Assembly: GCA_041605955.1 (NCBI GenBank)
Contig: JBFIXI010000012.1
Location: 15,000 to 78,999, forward strand
From: JAHEJX01 sp041605955
GTDB lineage: Bacteria > Actinomycetota > Acidimicrobiia > Spongiisociales > UBA5794
DNA length: 64,000 bases
Reading direction: 5' to 3'
Part shown: one piece after another, positions 42,995 through 52,577 of the stretch
How the letters are laid out: every line of letters begins with the position of its first letter
How positions within the stretch are numbered: position 1 is the stretch's first letter
Made by a program: the position numbers and the translations under genes
Notes under the pieces: model-generated
Databases searched by the model: none
What the model was told of the DNA's origin: nothing
What the model saw: only the letters and a program-made list of their open reading frames with translations

Positions 42995-44455
42995 CTAGGC
43001 GTCCTCGACGAGTGATTCCGGAAAGCACACTTCGGAGATCTCGGTGAGGTCGAATCCATCTGCGGCAATGGCGGCCCGGTGCGGAGTGACGCCAGCACAA
43101 AACCACCTTCCCGACGCCGATAGCGTTGCCATGTATATGAAGTCGTCGTCATCTTGGCGGGTTGCGTAGTAGACGACGCCTACTTCACCAGTGAGCTCCG
43201 CACCGACATCGTGGCTGACGAATGTCAGGCGGGGAGCCCGAGCAGCCAGGTCCTCCGCCGCCACCCCGTCGAAGGATTGACCGGCGGCGTCATAGAAGAG
43301 GGCGGCGCCGGCCAGCGCCTCGGTGATGCGCTGGCGGGCCAGAGAGTCGATCTCGGCCGGATCAGTGGCGGGAGGACTGCCGGCGGCGAAGCTGGGCCCG
43401 GGGGAGTATCCGAACGGAAGCGGCCCGGCGAAGAAGCCCAGATCGCAGAACGCCGGGCTCAACCCAATCGTGGCGTCTGCCCCGCGGAGGTCGATCCAGG
43501 TGTCACCTTCTGGAGTGGGCATCATCACTCCGACCGGCAGGCTCGATGGATCTGTGAAGCGGCCGTCGCGAGGAGTCGCAAAGACGATGGCGCGAGTCGC
43601 ATCCGTCATCGCCGGGATGCGTACCGCGGACGTGGAGACCCTAGGCAGCGTTTCCCGTTCACCGACATGTGTCTCCATGCTCATGTCGGCCGCCGTGCCG
43701 TCGGACCATTGCGCCACAGGAGCGCGGTCGCGATATATGTAACCCGGCCAGCGGACCTCGGTAGCGCCTCGGTTGGCGACGGCAAACGTGACTGCCACCA
43801 CCTGGGTGACCATCTCGCTGGTCGGAGCGCCGCACACCAGCGAGCCGATCTCGAGCGAAGTCGCAGTGACGCCCGGCTGCCAGGCAAAGGCCTCTCCGAG
43901 CTCGACGGTCGGCGCCGTGATGTCGACGGCGACGGGGCTCGCCGTGATATCGGACAGATCGTCGAGCTGCCATGACGAGACGACGGAGCCCTGCTGCCAG
44001 AGCTCGAGCACCAGGTTCGAGGCGGTGGCCGTCGGCACAGCAAAGCCGATTGTCCAGCGGGCCGCCATACCCGGATCGATGAATCGCAAGGAGTGGTTGG
44101 GAGTCGCGGCCGCATCCGGACGGCTGATGTCCACGCCATGGCGGACTCCACTCGCGTCCTGCACGGTGAACGCCAGTCCATCGAACGCGCCGAGGTCGGC
44201 GGCAGCGCTGTCACCAGAGGTGTTCTCGACGACCACCGGTATCCGAAGGTGGGTGATCCACGGCCGGGTGGTGTCGGCTGTCTGGAGGCCGGCCAGCGGC
44301 GTGACCCGGGGCGCCACGGAGCTTGCGGTCGTGCTCTCGGCCGGGCCGGAGCCTTGCAGGGGCCGTGGCGGAGATGCCCCGGCGGAGCCGATTCCCCACG
44401 CGATCAGCAGCGCCACGGCTAACAGGCTGCAGGTGGTCAGCTTCGATCTGGACAC
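42995..44455 (-). CDS. Secreted protein of unknown function
   Basis: A 486-residue protein with a signal peptide (SRSKLTTCSLLAVALLIAWGIGSAGA) and two beta-rich stretches (about residues 60-180 and 180-330, the kind of strands seen in surface beta-sandwiches), then a C-terminal helical/beta part (PAEIDSLARQRITEAL...). I recognise no family. The GTG at 44455 has GGAAAGG five bases upstream; the much longer open frame running to 45445 overlaps the divergent kinase gene and is rejected. Confidence 0.65.
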   Translation of the reverse strand: MSRSKLTTCSLLAVALLIAWGIGSAGASPPRPLQGSGPAESTTASSVAPRVTPLAGLQTADTTRPWITHLRIPVVVENTSGDSAAADLGAFDGLAFTVQDASGVRHGVDISRPDAAATPNHSLRFIDPGMAARWTIGFAVPTATASNLVLELWQQGSVVSSWQLDDLSDITASPVAVDITAPTVELGEAFAWQPGVTATSLEIGSLVCGAPTSEMVTQVVAVTFAVANRGATEVRWPGYIYRDRAPVAQWSDGTAADMSMETHVGERETLPRVSTSAVRIPAMTDATRAIVFATPRDGRFTDPSSLPVGVMMPTPEGDTWIDLRGADATIGLSPAFCDLGFFAGPLPFGYSPGPSFAAGSPPATDPAEIDSLARQRITEALAGAALFYDAAGQSFDGVAAEDLAARAPRLTFVSHDVGAELTGEVGVVYYATRQDDDDFIYMATLSASGRWFCAGVTPHRAAIAADGFDLTEISEVCFPESLVEDA

Positions 44456-44554
44456 GGTGGAACCTTTCCGGACCGCCATGGTGGGAGGCGCACTAGTTAG
44501 ATCGGTTTGTGCTGAGCCGGTTTGAGCGTTTCGTCTTTGTCTACGATGCGTCGA

Positions 44555-45451
44555 ATGCTCATTGGAATCGACCTTGGTGGCACGAAGATCGAGGCGCGCG
44601 CCCTCAGCGAAACCGGTGAGGAGCTGGCGAAGCAGCGGAGGGCAACACCGGCCGGCGACTACGAAGCGACGGTGGCCGCGGTCATTGCGTTGGTGGCTTC
44701 GCTCGAAGCAGACTTGGGCCCGGCGGACTCGGTGGGGGTGGGCACACCGGGAGCCATCGATCCCATTACCGGTCTGCTGAAGAACTCGAATTCCACGGCC
44801 TTGAATGGGCGGCCCCTCGACGTCGATCTCGAGGCGGCCCTCGGACGCAAGATCCGAATGGCCAACGATGCGGATTGCTTCACGGTCTCCGAGGCTGTGG
44901 ACGGTGCCGCCGCGGGAGCCGATCCGGTGTTCGGCGTCATCCTCGGTACGGGTGTCGGAGGTGGAATCGTTGCCAACGGCAAGCTGGTTGACGGTCCCAA
45001 CCGCATCGCCGGGGAATGGGGCCACAATGGCCTCCCGTGGATGAGTCCCGAGGAGGCACCGGGCCCGCAGTGCTACTGCGGCTTGCAGGGATGCATCGAG
45101 TCCTTCTTGTCCGGGCCCGGCTTGGCGGCCGATCATGCGCGTCGTGGCGGCGGCGAGCTCTCCGCCGAGGAGATCGCCGTAACCGCCGCGGAAGGAGATG
45201 CGCTGGCCACGGCCACGATGGAGACCTATCACGACCGGCTGGCGCGGGCCGTGGCCAATGTGATTAACATCCTCGACCCGGAAGTCGTGGTGCTGGGCGG
45301 AGGAGTCTCCAACATCGATTCCCTCTATACGGAGGTACCGCAGCGGTGGGGGCGCTACGTGTTCTCCGGACAGGTGCTCACCCGATTGGCCAAGGCAGTC
45401 CATGGCGATTCCAGCGGAGTGCGGGGAGCGGCCTGGTTGTGGCAAAGCTGA
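44555..45451 (+). CDS. ROK-family kinase (fructokinase/NAG kinase-like)
   Basis: A 298-residue kinase with GIDLGGTKIEA, LGTGVGGGIVANG and the zinc motif CYCGLQGCIE. The GEWGHN and NDADCF motifs are like fructokinase and N-acetylglucosamine kinase members. The ATG at 44555 is preceded by TACGAT with seven bases between and no Shine-Dalgarno; an ATG at 44546 would lie against the box. It is the second ROK gene in the window (see 19936) and clearly a different subfamily. Confidence 0.87.
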   Translation: MLIGIDLGGTKIEARALSETGEELAKQRRATPAGDYEATVAAVIALVASLEADLGPADSVGVGTPGAIDPITGLLKNSNSTALNGRPLDVDLEAALGRKIRMANDADCFTVSEAVDGAAAGADPVFGVILGTGVGGGIVANGKLVDGPNRIAGEWGHNGLPWMSPEEAPGPQCYCGLQGCIESFLSGPGLAADHARRGGGELSAEEIAVTAAEGDALATATMETYHDRLARAVANVINILDPEVVVLGGGVSNIDSLYTEVPQRWGRYVFSGQVLTRLAKAVHGDSSGVRGAAWLWQS

Positions 45452-45782
45452 GTTGAGCGTGGCCGGCCGCTGGACCTGATACCGCCCGTTCCGCTCGCGG
45501 GACCTCTCGAATCACCGTGGCGGCCGCCGGCCAGTCGCGGGCCCGAAGGCGGCGTTGGTCGCCGCCCCCGAGCCCGTTTCCCGTGCGAGAAACCGGACCT
45601 CGTTCACGAACGCGGTGACGTTCTTCCCCGACGTGAGATCCGGCTTCCCCGACGTGAGATCCGGCCTCCAGCCGGGTGATTCCGGGACGCAGTCGGTCGA
45701 GATCAGGATTCCGCGCACCCACGGCTTCGTTTGTTTCGGTGGACCGCAAGGCTCCGGCTGCGCCGACGCAGCTGGGGCCCGC
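45452..45782. other. Convergent intergenic region
   Basis: 331 bp between the ROK and Rossmann-protein genes. An open frame on the minus strand (45718-45512, 68 residues) spans the tandem repeat and encodes a duplicated PDLTSGK; I find no ribosome site or family match and treat it as a gene remnant or chance frame. Nothing else is supported. Confidence 0.4.
45624..45665. repeat. 21-bp tandem duplication
   Basis: TTCCCCGACGTGAGATCCGGC occurs twice back to back (45624-45644, 45645-45665). The unit length is a multiple of three and would keep frame in the short minus-strand reading frame there. Confidence 0.85.
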
Positions 45783-46583
45783 CTAGGGCGTGGCGGTGTC
45801 CTGTTGGGCGGCGGCGATGGCAGTCAGCCGGGGCACCTCCAAGCCGGCCGCAGCGGCGTGGCGCAGGGCGCGTGCCAGGCGGGCCGGCGCGCTGCGGCCC
45901 GTGGCACCGTGGTCCGGGTCGCCGGCGATGGCTGCCTCCATGCCGGCGATGTGCCGGTCCCTGTCGAGGGGAGCGCCCACCAGCCATTCCTGGATGTCCA
46001 GCACCTCCTGGGCGACCTCTGCTGCCAGCTGACGGTTGCCTTCCCACAGGTCGGTCACCGTGCCGCCGGTGACGAGGCCGCCGATGTTGGCGGTCAGGAT
46101 GTAGAGGTTCTTGGTGACCAGCTCCGCAGTGAGGTCGGCGGGGTCAGCGAGCACAGTGGCAGGGATGCCGATCGTGTCCAGCGCAGCGCACAGGGAGGCG
46201 GCATAAGGGCCCCCGACGGGGGAGGGGATGATCACCTTGACGTCTTGTCCCGGCTTCTTTTCGAACCAAACGACCGCCACGGTCGGATCGGTGATCCCGG
46301 CCCGCTGCCAGTCGGGCGGGAGCAGCTCGTTCTGCAGCAGCCCGGCGCGGCCCCGCCACGACGGTGGCAGCTCCTGCAAGACCGTGGGCAGGTCTGCTTC
46401 GGCGACGGCAATCAGCGCGATCTCGGGCGCGGGGTGCTCGTCGGCTACTGCAGCCATATAGAGCTCGCGGGTCACGGGCACGACCACGTGTCCCGACTTC
46501 AGCAGACCCCTGGCGAAGACACCCCCCATCTCGCCCAAGCCGATCAGCACCGCGGTCGGCATCAATGGCGACGCTGGTTCCAT
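45783..46583 (-). CDS. Rossmann-fold NAD(P)-binding protein, ketopantoate reductase-like
   Basis: A 266-residue protein opening with VLIGLGEMGGVFARGLL, a GxGxMG dinucleotide loop, and ending in a helical domain (ELVTKNLYILTANIGGL ... LAAEVAQEVLDI) like the ketopantoate reductase and 6-phosphogluconate dehydrogenase-like families. The usual catalytic Lys may be that in TKNLY. The substrate is unknown. ATG 46583 has TAGATT seven bases upstream, so it is probably leaderless; MPTAVLIG at 46562 is an alternative start. Confidence 0.68.
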   Translation of the reverse strand: MEPASPLMPTAVLIGLGEMGGVFARGLLKSGHVVVPVTRELYMAAVADEHPAPEIALIAVAEADLPTVLQELPPSWRGRAGLLQNELLPPDWQRAGITDPTVAVVWFEKKPGQDVKVIIPSPVGGPYAASLCAALDTIGIPATVLADPADLTAELVTKNLYILTANIGGLVTGGTVTDLWEGNRQLAAEVAQEVLDIQEWLVGAPLDRDRHIAGMEAAIAGDPDHGATGRSAPARLARALRHAAAAGLEVPRLTAIAAAQQDTATP

Positions 46584-46597
46584 CGCGGGGAATCTAG

Positions 46598-47014
46598 CTA
46601 CGTGGCCTCCCGGAGCGGCTCAAGAACCAGCACCGGGATGGTGCGGCCGGCCTTCTCCTCATAACCCGCGAAGGAGTCGAGCACGTCGATCAACTTGGCG
46701 TACAACTCGTCGCGTCGCGACCCACTCGCGAGGATCGTGGCACGAGCCGCCAGGCGCTCCGCGCCTACTTCGATCGTCACCTCGGGGTTGGCACGCACGT
46801 TGTACAGCCAATCGGGATGCTCATCGGCCCCTGCCTTGGATGCCGCCACGACGAACCTATCGCCGTCACGGGCATAGACGAGCGGCGTCACTCGGGCTTT
46901 GCCTGTGCGAGCCCCGGTGGTGTGGAGAAGCAGCAGCGTGGCATCGCGGAAGAACCCGCCTACCACCCCACCGTTCTCTCGGAACTCCGAGATGATCCGA
47001 TCGTTGAAGCTCAC
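46598..47014 (-). CDS. Deazaflavin (F420)-dependent nitroreductase-family protein (Ddn-like)
   Basis: A 138-residue split-beta-barrel protein with the family signature LLLHTTGARTGKARVTPLVYARDGDRFVVAASKAGADEHPDW in outline, then NPEVTIEVG. Homologues bind F420 and reduce quinones or nitro-compounds. It supports an F420-making actinobacterium, as does the LLM gene at 14228. The start at 47014 has a GAGGAGGTTC-type ribosome site upstream. Confidence 0.87.
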   Translation of the reverse strand: MSFNDRIISEFRENGGVVGGFFRDATLLLLHTTGARTGKARVTPLVYARDGDRFVVAASKAGADEHPDWLYNVRANPEVTIEVGAERLAARATILASGSRRDELYAKLIDVLDSFAGYEEKAGRTIPVLVLEPLREAT

Positions 47015-47059
47015 AACTGAACCTCCTCGTGCTGCCTTCTCAACCAGCTCTCCAGTCGA

Positions 47060-47173
47060 CTATTCCGGGACCGGTATCTCGACGTTGCCGAATACAGTCA
47101 CCAGCAGGGCGAAGATGACCAGCAGTGTCGTCAGCAGCTTCCAGTGGCGCCGCCACCGCATGGTCGGTTTCAC
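47060..47173 (-). CDS. Possible single-helix membrane peptide
   Basis: A 37-residue frame from GTG 47173 (or ATG 47161): a basic start (MRWRRHWK), one hydrophobic helix (LLTTLLVIFALLVTVFG) and a short acidic end (VEIPVPE). GAGGG lies about 10 bases upstream. It follows the VTC and DUF4956 genes on the same strand with a 73-bp gap. The charge pattern fits a real membrane peptide, but nothing else confirms it. Confidence 0.4.
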   Translation of the reverse strand: MKPTMRWRRHWKLLTTLLVIFALLVTVFGNVEIPVPE

Positions 47174-47246
47174 TGCCGGGTTCCCTCGAGTGCACACGAC
47201 GTGGCCGTGGCGCCGGGTGAGCTGCTCCGATGGGCCTGGTCGGGCG

Positions 47247-47939
47247 TCACAGGTCGGTGCGATCGTATCCGGTGAGCAGCGTGACCTTCTGACCGCTCGT
47301 GTGCGCCCGCAGGTCGTTGAGCAGCGCCGTGGCTACCACGCCCCGCTTCAGCTTGACCGTATACAGCAGCTCGGTCAGGGCGCCGCCCCGGATGGACTCC
47401 GCGCTGATCAGCTCGACCTTTTCGGTGTGCGTCAGGAAAGCGGGCTGCAGGGTTGCCGGATCCAGGTCGGGAGGCACTTGCACCTTCACGATCTGACTCT
47501 GGACGTCGAGGCTGAACATGTCGAAACGGTCCATCACCAACACGATCAGCGAGATCACTACCGTCGCGATCGCCGCCAGCAGGTAGAACCGGGTGCCGGT
47601 GGCCATGCCGATAGCCATGGCGAAGAAGATGAACCCGACGTCCCGGGTCTCTTTGACCGCATTGCGGAACCGCACAATCGAGAGGGCGCCCACCAGAGTG
47701 AACGCGCGGGCGATGTTGGATCCCACCACGAGCATGATCAGTGAAACCAGGATTCCGAGCAGTACCAACGTCTGCACGTACGACTGGCTGTACGAGACTC
47801 CGTGGTGGGTCGCCCGATACACGACCGCGATCACCATCGTCAGCACCGCCGCCAGCGCCAGCGAGACGGCGATGTCTCCGACCGTGAAGGTTGCCGTGAG
47901 GTCGTCCACGTTCTGAAAGATGCTTTGGGCGATGATCAT
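47247..47939 (-). CDS. DUF4956 membrane protein
   Basis: A 230-residue protein with four helices in the N-terminal two thirds (VSLALAAVLTMVIAVVY, TLVLLGILVSLIMLVVG, FIFFAMAIGMATG, FYLLAAIATVVISLIVL) and the SIVRFRNAVKETRDVGFIFF signature between them, then a small cytosolic domain. DUF4956 proteins are typically paired with VTC-domain proteins; their role is not known, perhaps in polyphosphate handling at the membrane. ATGA overlap with the VTC gene. Confidence 0.85.
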   Translation of the reverse strand: MIIAQSIFQNVDDLTATFTVGDIAVSLALAAVLTMVIAVVYRATHHGVSYSQSYVQTLVLLGILVSLIMLVVGSNIARAFTLVGALSIVRFRNAVKETRDVGFIFFAMAIGMATGTRFYLLAAIATVVISLIVLVMDRFDMFSLDVQSQIVKVQVPPDLDPATLQPAFLTHTEKVELISAESIRGGALTELLYTVKLKRGVVATALLNDLRAHTSGQKVTLLTGYDRTDL

Positions 47940-48709
47940 GCTGTGTCCTCGGCTCGGAGCCGCAATCCAGGCGGCGCTCTACCTTCGACGCTCGTGCAGT
48001 ACTTGGAGATCCTGACTAGCTGCATGTTGTGCCGGGCGATCCGCTCGGTGAGCCAATACGGAACCCGCTCGTTGACCTTGACCTCGACAATGGCCAGGTC
48101 TTGAGGCAGCACCGACTGGGTGGGGACCGCGGCATGCAGCTCGAGGTCGGTGGTGCGGCCCCGCAGGTACGTATCAAAGGTCACCCGCAGCCCGGCGTCG
48201 GTTTCCCGACCGATCAGGGCCATGCGGCGATAGCCGACCACGGCGGCCGGCTGGAGGTCGAGGCCGGCCGCCAGCGTCAACACCTCGTCGGCTACCAGGT
48301 TTCCCGGGTTCTCGTCGAGTTGGGGAAGCTCGTGATGGTCGCACAGCGCCAGCGCCTCGCGATAGGGCAGCCGGATCCGGCGCTTCTGCGTCACCCGGTT
48401 GATGCGTTGCTTGATCTCGACGAAGACGGGGGTCTCCTCGTCGATGCCGTCGGGCTCGCCGTAGTGGCGGATGCGTAGCTTGCGGCGGAACTTGATCCCA
48501 TCGATCTTCTCCCAATAGAACTTGTGATCGACGGTGTCGTAGTAACGACTCCACACTGCGTAGGAGCCGTCGCCACCGTACGGATCCGGATCCAGCCTTT
48601 CTGCCAGGTCGGCTCGCACTGCGCCGATCTGGTCGCGGCCGATCAGATATTTCAGCTCGAACCTGTTGAAGGCTCGGAGCGAGGCCAGGGGATCGAGCAC
48701 TGTTGCCAC
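47936..48709 (-). CDS. VTC-domain protein (polyphosphate polymerase family)
   Basis: A 257-residue triphosphate-tunnel protein. The opening FNRFELKYLI supplies the R-x-E-x-K tunnel strand, followed by SRYYDT, KFRRKLRIRHYG, VFVEIKQR and an acidic metal-binding VEVKVNE. In yeast the VTC catalytic domain makes polyphosphate from ATP; the bacterial homologues are presumed to act alike. It has no membrane helix, so DUF4956 probably anchors it. GTG start at 48709; TATCGT lies eight bases upstream. Confidence 0.85.
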   Translation of the reverse strand: MATVLDPLASLRAFNRFELKYLIGRDQIGAVRADLAERLDPDPYGGDGSYAVWSRYYDTVDHKFYWEKIDGIKFRRKLRIRHYGEPDGIDEETPVFVEIKQRINRVTQKRRIRLPYREALALCDHHELPQLDENPGNLVADEVLTLAAGLDLQPAAVVGYRRMALIGRETDAGLRVTFDTYLRGRTTDLELHAAVPTQSVLPQDLAIVEVKVNERVPYWLTERIARHNMQLVRISKYCTSVEGRAPPGLRLRAEDTA

Positions 48710-48752
48710 GGAGGTGAACGATACCGAGGGATCCCTTTTGCGCCGCGGATCC

Positions 48753-49688
48753 TTACCCGGTGGCCGTTACCAACAGCGGATACAGTGCGGCATAGGCGAT
48801 CAGCAGCGCGATGCCGGTCGCCCAGGTGTGACGGCCCCGCCTGGCCAGGACGAACGTAAGGCCAGCAATGATTACGGCGCCGGCGATTCCGCCCACGATG
48901 AGCAGATCGCCGTCAACCGTCAGGGTGCGCACCGCCGGGCCAATACCGAGGACCAACGTTGCATCGATCAACGATGATCCGAAGATGTCGCCCACGGCGA
49001 GATCGCGCTCACCGCGCCGTACCGCCGTGATGTCTACGACGAGCTCTGGCAACGAGGTACCCACCGAAGCGGCGAAGAACGAAATCAGGAATACGGGAAC
49101 ATTGAGGCGATCAGCGAGCTCGAGAAAGGCGGCCACTGCGCCGGTAGCCCCGGCTCCGACTATGCCGAGGGCCAGCATGAGGCCGCCGATGGCCCGCAGC
49201 GGCCGACGCTCGAACGCCACCATGGACGGTTCGCCGGCGAGGGGAGTGCGCCGGTAGATGAGGATGGTGCTACCGAGCCAGAAGGCGACAAGCACGAGTC
49301 CTTCCATGCGGGTGAGTCTGTTGTCTGCGCCAAGCATTGCACCGGCGATCAGCCCGATCACCATCAGCACGCCGGGGAGCACGATGCGCCGCGGTCCGAT
49401 CGTGATCGCACCGCCGACCAGAGGCAGTATCCCGAGCACGAGGGTCATCTGGGTGATCGCGGACCCTGTGGCATTGCCGGCGGCAAAGTCTCCCTCGCCC
49501 GCTATCGCGCCGATGAGGCTGTTGGCGATCTCGGGAAGGTCGGTTCCGATGGCCACGATGAGGGCACCGATGATGAATGGCGACACCGGATAGCTGTACG
49601 CCAGGTCGGTGGCGTAGGTGACGGCTCTTCTGCTGCCCAAGATCGCTGCCGTCAGGCCGACAACGAGCAAGATGATCCACCAGATCAT
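48753..49688 (-). CDS. Sodium/calcium exchanger (CaCA) family protein
   Basis: A 311-residue membrane protein with two inverted halves. Each holds an alpha-repeat: GTDLPEIANSLIGAIAGEGDFAAGN and GTSLPELVVDITAVRRGERDLAVGD in outline. It should exchange Na+ or H+ for Ca2+ across the membrane. The ATG at 49688 overlaps the P-type ATPase stop (ATGA), so the exchanger and pump are made together; an upstream frame to 50189 lies inside the ATPase gene and is rejected. Confidence 0.88.
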   Translation of the reverse strand: MIWWIILLVVGLTAAILGSRRAVTYATDLAYSYPVSPFIIGALIVAIGTDLPEIANSLIGAIAGEGDFAAGNATGSAITQMTLVLGILPLVGGAITIGPRRIVLPGVLMVIGLIAGAMLGADNRLTRMEGLVLVAFWLGSTILIYRRTPLAGEPSMVAFERRPLRAIGGLMLALGIVGAGATGAVAAFLELADRLNVPVFLISFFAASVGTSLPELVVDITAVRRGERDLAVGDIFGSSLIDATLVLGIGPAVRTLTVDGDLLIVGGIAGAVIIAGLTFVLARRGRHTWATGIALLIAYAALYPLLVTATG

Positions 49689-52384
49689 TCGTCCCGCCTG
49701 CGTTTGATCAGCTCGCCGATCAAGAAGATGGGAGTGGCCACAGCGACGATCCAGACCCAATCGGTCGGGTTGAGCGCCACGGTGCCGAACGCAGACTGGA
49801 GGAAGGGCACGTAGACCACCGAGACCTGGAGCGAGACGCTCATCGTCCAAGCTGCCAGCAGCCACGGGTTGGAGAAGAAGCCGACGTCGCGCATGGGAGC
49901 GTGCAGCGAGCGGAAGTTGAAGACGTTCATCTTCTCCAGCAGCACCATGCCGGTGAACGCCATCGTCTGTGCCTTGGCTAGGCCCGAGTCCATGCCGCTG
50001 TAGTAGAGGTGGAACAGCAGTAGCGAACCGAGTCCGATGTAGAGGCCGAAACCAAGTATCTGGGCGAGGCTCTCTCGGGTCAGGATGCGCTCTTCGGGGT
50101 CGCGGGGCGGGCGCCTCATGATGCCGGCTTCGGCGGGCTCGACCCCCAACGCCAGCGCGGTGAGCCCATCGGTGACGAGATTCATCCACAGGATCTGCAC
50201 CGGAAGCAGGATCAACGGTGCCTGGAGCAGGATGTTGGCGAGCACCGCGATGACTTCGCCGGAGTTGGATGACAGCAGATACCGGATGAACTTCTGAATG
50301 TTGTCGTATTGGCGGCGGCCTTCTGCCACCGCTCCGATGATCGAGGCGAAGTTGTCGTCGGTGAGGATCATGTCGGCAGCCCCGCGGGCCACGTCGGTCC
50401 CCCTCACTCCCATGGCAATGCCGATGTCCGCCTTCTTGAGAGCAGGGGCATCGTTGACGCCATCGCCGGTCATGGCCACGACGGCGCCGTCGGCTTGGAG
50501 CAACTCGACTATCCGCAACTTGTGCTCCGGCGTGGTGCGGGCGAACACCGCGTCCCGGTCGATCGCCGCCCGCAGCTCGCCATCGTCCATCTGCGTGAGC
50601 TCGTTGCCGGTCACGGCGAGATCAGCCGATAGCCCCACCCGATCGGCGATGGCTTGGGCGGTCTCGGCAGCGTCGCCCGTGATGACTACCACCTTGATAC
50701 CTGCGGCGTGTGCCTGGCTCACCGCCTCCGGTACTTCGGTGCGAGGCGGGTCGAGAATGGCCGCAACCCCGAGGAGAGTCAGGTCGCGCTCCACTTCCTC
50801 GGCCGTCATCTCGATATCTGCGGGCAGCTCACGCCGTGCCAGCGCCAGGGTGCGGTATCCCTGGCGGGCGAAGCTGTCGTAGATCTCCGTGATCCGCCGC
50901 CGATCGGCCTCGTCGAGAGGCCGCGTCCCATCTCCCCAGCCCACGTGGCTGCAGAGCGGCAGCAGCACGCCGGGAGCTCCCTTGACGTGGGCGACCTTGG
51001 CCGTCCCGGTGTCCTCGATGACGGTCATTCGCTTGCGGCGCGAATTGAAGGAGAACTCGCCGGCCGGATGGGGATCCACCACCACGTCGGCCTTGTTGGC
51101 AGCCGTGATCAGGGCCCCTTCGGTGGGCTCCCCGATGCACGTCCAGCCGCGGTCTTCCTCGATCCGGGCGTGATTGCACCACACCGCCGTCTCCAGCGCG
51201 GTGACCAGCTCGGGCAGCGTCGCCGGGTCGGTGTGGAATTGGCCCTGCGGGGCGTAGCCCACTCCGGTCGCTTCGACGGTCCCTGCCGGCACCCAGATCT
51301 TGCGAACCGTCATCTCGTTTTGGGTGAGTGTGCCCGTCTTGTCGGTACACACCACGGTCGCCGATCCCAGCGTCTCGGCCGCCTGCAGGCGGCGCAGCAG
51401 AGCTTTGCGTTCCACCATGCGACGGATTCCGAGAGCCAGCGTGATGGTGACGACGGCCGGGAGCCCTTCCGGAACCACGGCAACCGCCAGCGACACCCCG
51501 GTGAAGAACATCTCCTGCACGTCGTTGCCGAGCAGCGTTCCCGCCACCGCCACGATCAGGGACATGGCCACCGCGACCAATCCGAGGCGCTTGCCCAGCC
51601 TGGCGAGCTGCTTCTGGAGTGGGGTCGGGTCGCGGCCTACCGTCTGCGTGAGCTCGGCGATGCGACCGAACTCGGTGCTCATACCGGTCGCCACGACCAG
51701 TCCCGATGTGCGGCCGTTGGTTACCGACGTACCCATCCACACCATGGACGCCCGCTCCGCCAGCGGAGTCTGCGGCGCCACCGGGGTCGACGATTTGGCC
51801 ACCGACTCCGATTCACCGGTCAAGGCAGACTCGTCGACGGTCAGGTCGACCGGGGCGATGACGCGCATGTCGGCGGGGATCCGCGACCCGACGGCCACCA
51901 CGACGAGATCTCCCGGCACGAGCTGGGTTGCGTCCACCACCTCATGCTGACCGCCGCGGACCACTCGGGCCTCATGCGCCAACATGTCGCGGAGCGCCTC
52001 GATGGCTCGCTCCGCCCGCCATTCCTGCACGAATCCCAAGATGCCGTTGAGCACGAGGATCGCGGTGATGGTGACCGCGTCGACGATCTCGCCGAGCACT
52101 ATCGAGACGACCGCCGCGATCGCCAGAATCGCAATGAGGACGTCGACGAACTGCCGTCCGAGCACCCAATACCAGGGTGTGGCCCCGGTGGTCTCCAACC
52201 GATTCGGACCGAAGCGATCGAGGCGCTGCGCCGCCTCCCGCGGATCGAGCCCGACGGAGAGATCCGTTTGCAGCTGCTCGGCGATGGCCGCCGGCGCCGT
52301 GGCGTGCCACTCGGTCGCCGCTGTACCCGTCCTCGTGTCCAGGGTCACTGCGCGAAGACCGAGTGAGTCGGTTGACCGTGCCAA
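49685..52384 (-). CDS. Cation-translocating P-type ATPase (P2 type, Ca2+-ATPase-like)
   Basis: An 899-residue pump with the cation-ATPase N-terminal domain, TGES actuator loop (ALTGESESV), phosphorylated Asp348 in DKTGTLTQNEM, VITGD, the hinge GDGVNDAPALK, and a C-terminal block of four helices. M4 holds AVAVVPEGLPA, the P2A/P2B Ca2+ or Na+/K+ pattern; the ion cannot be proven. TTG at 52384 is set by GAGGTGG upstream; GTG 52348 is an alternative. First gene of the pump-exchanger pair. Confidence 0.92.
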   Translation of the reverse strand: MARSTDSLGLRAVTLDTRTGTAATEWHATAPAAIAEQLQTDLSVGLDPREAAQRLDRFGPNRLETTGATPWYWVLGRQFVDVLIAILAIAAVVSIVLGEIVDAVTITAILVLNGILGFVQEWRAERAIEALRDMLAHEARVVRGGQHEVVDATQLVPGDLVVVAVGSRIPADMRVIAPVDLTVDESALTGESESVAKSSTPVAPQTPLAERASMVWMGTSVTNGRTSGLVVATGMSTEFGRIAELTQTVGRDPTPLQKQLARLGKRLGLVAVAMSLIVAVAGTLLGNDVQEMFFTGVSLAVAVVPEGLPAVVTITLALGIRRMVERKALLRRLQAAETLGSATVVCTDKTGTLTQNEMTVRKIWVPAGTVEATGVGYAPQGQFHTDPATLPELVTALETAVWCNHARIEEDRGWTCIGEPTEGALITAANKADVVVDPHPAGEFSFNSRRKRMTVIEDTGTAKVAHVKGAPGVLLPLCSHVGWGDGTRPLDEADRRRITEIYDSFARQGYRTLALARRELPADIEMTAEEVERDLTLLGVAAILDPPRTEVPEAVSQAHAAGIKVVVITGDAAETAQAIADRVGLSADLAVTGNELTQMDDGELRAAIDRDAVFARTTPEHKLRIVELLQADGAVVAMTGDGVNDAPALKKADIGIAMGVRGTDVARGAADMILTDDNFASIIGAVAEGRRQYDNIQKFIRYLLSSNSGEVIAVLANILLQAPLILLPVQILWMNLVTDGLTALALGVEPAEAGIMRRPPRDPEERILTRESLAQILGFGLYIGLGSLLLFHLYYSGMDSGLAKAQTMAFTGMVLLEKMNVFNFRSLHAPMRDVGFFSNPWLLAAWTMSVSLQVSVVYVPFLQSAFGTVALNPTDWVWIVAVATPIFLIGELIKRRRDE

Positions 52385-52577
52385 CTGTCCACCTCATTCC
52401 GAGCACCCCCACCGTGCCGAAGAGGGCGTTCCGTCGATAGGGGCTTTTGCTGGCCTGCCTGATGGGCCATCGCCAAGGCGCCGCGACAATACACCCGACG
52501 CCAGCTCACGACCGCTTGGCGACTACGTTGCCACCGTAGGCGCTTGCGAGCCTGGCCGCTCTGGATAGAGTTCCATC

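Noticed and set aside
42995..45445. 816-codon minus-strand open frame
   Set aside because: Everything upstream of about 44455 is antisense to the ROK kinase gene, whose motifs are clear. Only the part after the GTG at 44455, with a ribosome site and signal peptide, is accepted.
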